64,000 bases of DNA from Sphingomonadaceae bacterium (lineage in GTDB: Bacteria > Pseudomonadota > Alphaproteobacteria > Sphingomonadales > Sphingomonadaceae). A program made the translations under genes and the position numbers. The stretch is taken from contig RFPL01000005.1 in NCBI GenBank assembly GCA_009926135.1, forward strand, positions 124,001 through 188,000, in the 5' to 3' direction. The notes below the pieces were generated by a model. The model was not told the origin of the DNA, ran no database searches, and saw only the letters and a program-made list of their open reading frames with translations. Shown piece after piece: positions 63,547-64,000 of this stretch (the first letter of the stretch is position 1; each line of letters opens with the position of its first letter).

Positions 63547-64000
63547 ATGCTCAAGGCGGAGCTGATCGAGCGCGCGGCCCGGTTCCGTAGCGCGACGGAG
63601 GATCCCTCCCGCAATCTGTCCGATTGTCCGGCTCTGGTACTCAATGCCGATTACACGCCGTTGTCCTATTACCCGCTCAGCCTGTGGCCCTGGCAGACGG
63701 CGATCAAGGCGGTGTTCCTGGAACGGGTCGATATTGTCGCCAGCTATGCGCGCGAGGTTCATTCGCCCAGCTGGACCATGCCGATCCCCTCGGTCATCGC
63801 ACTGCGCCAGTACGTCAAGCCGAGCGAATTTCCGGCGTTCACCCGCTTCAATCTGTTCCTGCGTGATCGCTTCACGTGCCAATACTGCGGCAGTCCACAT
63901 AACCTGACGTTTGACCACGTTATCCCGCGCCGGCTGGGTGGCCGCACCAGCTGGGAAAACGTCGCGACGGCTTGCAGCCCGTGCAACCTGAAGAAAGGTG
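63547..64000 (+). CDS. HNH endonuclease (3' end outside window)
   Basis: The frame opens at ATG 63547, with AGGAG only two bases before, and runs off the window after about 151 codons. A TTG at 63532 is an alternative start. The N-terminal half (LSDCPALVLNADYTPLSYYP; YAREVHSPSWTMPIPSVIAL) and the HNH domain (RFTCQYCGSPHNLTFDHVIP, RRLGGRTSWENVATACSPCN) match the family of stand-alone HNH nucleases widespread in alphaproteobacteria. Two CxxC pairs hold zinc, and the DHV His is catalytic. The gene is divergent from gluQ. Confidence 0.88.
   Translation, partial: MLKAELIERAARFRSATEDPSRNLSDCPALVLNADYTPLSYYPLSLWPWQTAIKAVFLERVDIVASYAREVHSPSWTMPIPSVIALRQYVKPSEFPAFTRFNLFLRDRFTCQYCGSPHNLTFDHVIPRRLGGRTSWENVATACSPCNLKKG

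Overview
This GC-rich window looks like chromosome of an alphaproteobacterium of the order Sphingomonadales (Sphingomonas, Novosphingobium or Erythrobacter relatives). The inference rests on a TonB receptor, the N-terminal motif (E)VVVTAQR that is typical of sphingomonad TonB receptors, the gene order DUF3576 lipoprotein - leuS - lptE - holA, polyhydroxybutyrate-type CoA enzymes, and a Gum/Wzc-type exopolysaccharide locus. I saw no tRNA, rRNA, IS element or CRISPR array. No gap between genes exceeds about 260 bases.

Layout. 1-8.4 kb: the end of a LacI regulator, an SLC45-like sugar MFS transporter, a TonB receptor, 4-hydroxyphenylpyruvate dioxygenase with a VOC partner behind a well-formed promoter/operator, agmatine deiminase and an M28 peptidase. 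8.4-13.3 kb: glnE, a Bcp-type peroxiredoxin, a DUF455 ferritin-like protein and an M23 peptidase. 13.4-17.9 kb: an acyl-CoA synthetase and a P450, then two tandem paralogous exported proteins that start with a TonB-box-like motif but have no receptor barrel. 18-26.7 kb: rluE, a DUF885 peptidase, a small catabolic cluster (alpha/beta hydrolase, cupin dioxygenase, TauD-type oxygenase) divergent from an AraC regulator, trmL and galU. 26.8-32.8 kb: murA, chrA, a ribbon-helix-helix protein, a membrane-anchored LuxR-HTH/DUF4019 protein and phaB. 33-37.6 kb: leuS-lptE-holA.

37.6-60.8 kb is an exopolysaccharide locus. The + strand arm carries a priming sugar transferase, a small cysteine-containing protein, a Wzy/WaaL-type membrane protein, the Wza-type exporter, the Wzc-type tyrosine autokinase and a periplasmic TPR-like protein. 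A - strand arm carries a nucleotidyltransferase, a hexapeptide acyltransferase, a GT4 glycosyltransferase and an unusual three-domain protein (GT4 + methyltransferase + LicD). Next comes a three-gene module that resembles phage tail or tailspike genes: a small beta domain, an SGNH hydrolase, and a beta-helix pectate-lyase-like protein, none with a signal peptide. Two more glycosyltransferases, a second polymerase-like protein, a flippase and a methyltransferase complete the locus. In outline: the priming enzyme loads a sugar on undecaprenyl phosphate, the glycosyltransferases extend it, the flippase and polymerase assemble it, and Wzc/Wza export it, with decoration by the acyl-, methyl- and LicD-type transferases.

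60.8-64 kb: a four-gene operon (gluQ, HIG1 protein, PduO-type adenosyltransferase, 3-hydroxybutyryl-CoA dehydrogenase) and the start of an HNH endonuclease cut by the window edge. The observations most worth following are the phage-tail-like trio inside the polysaccharide locus, the GT-MT-LicD fusion, and the barrel-less TonB-box protein pair.
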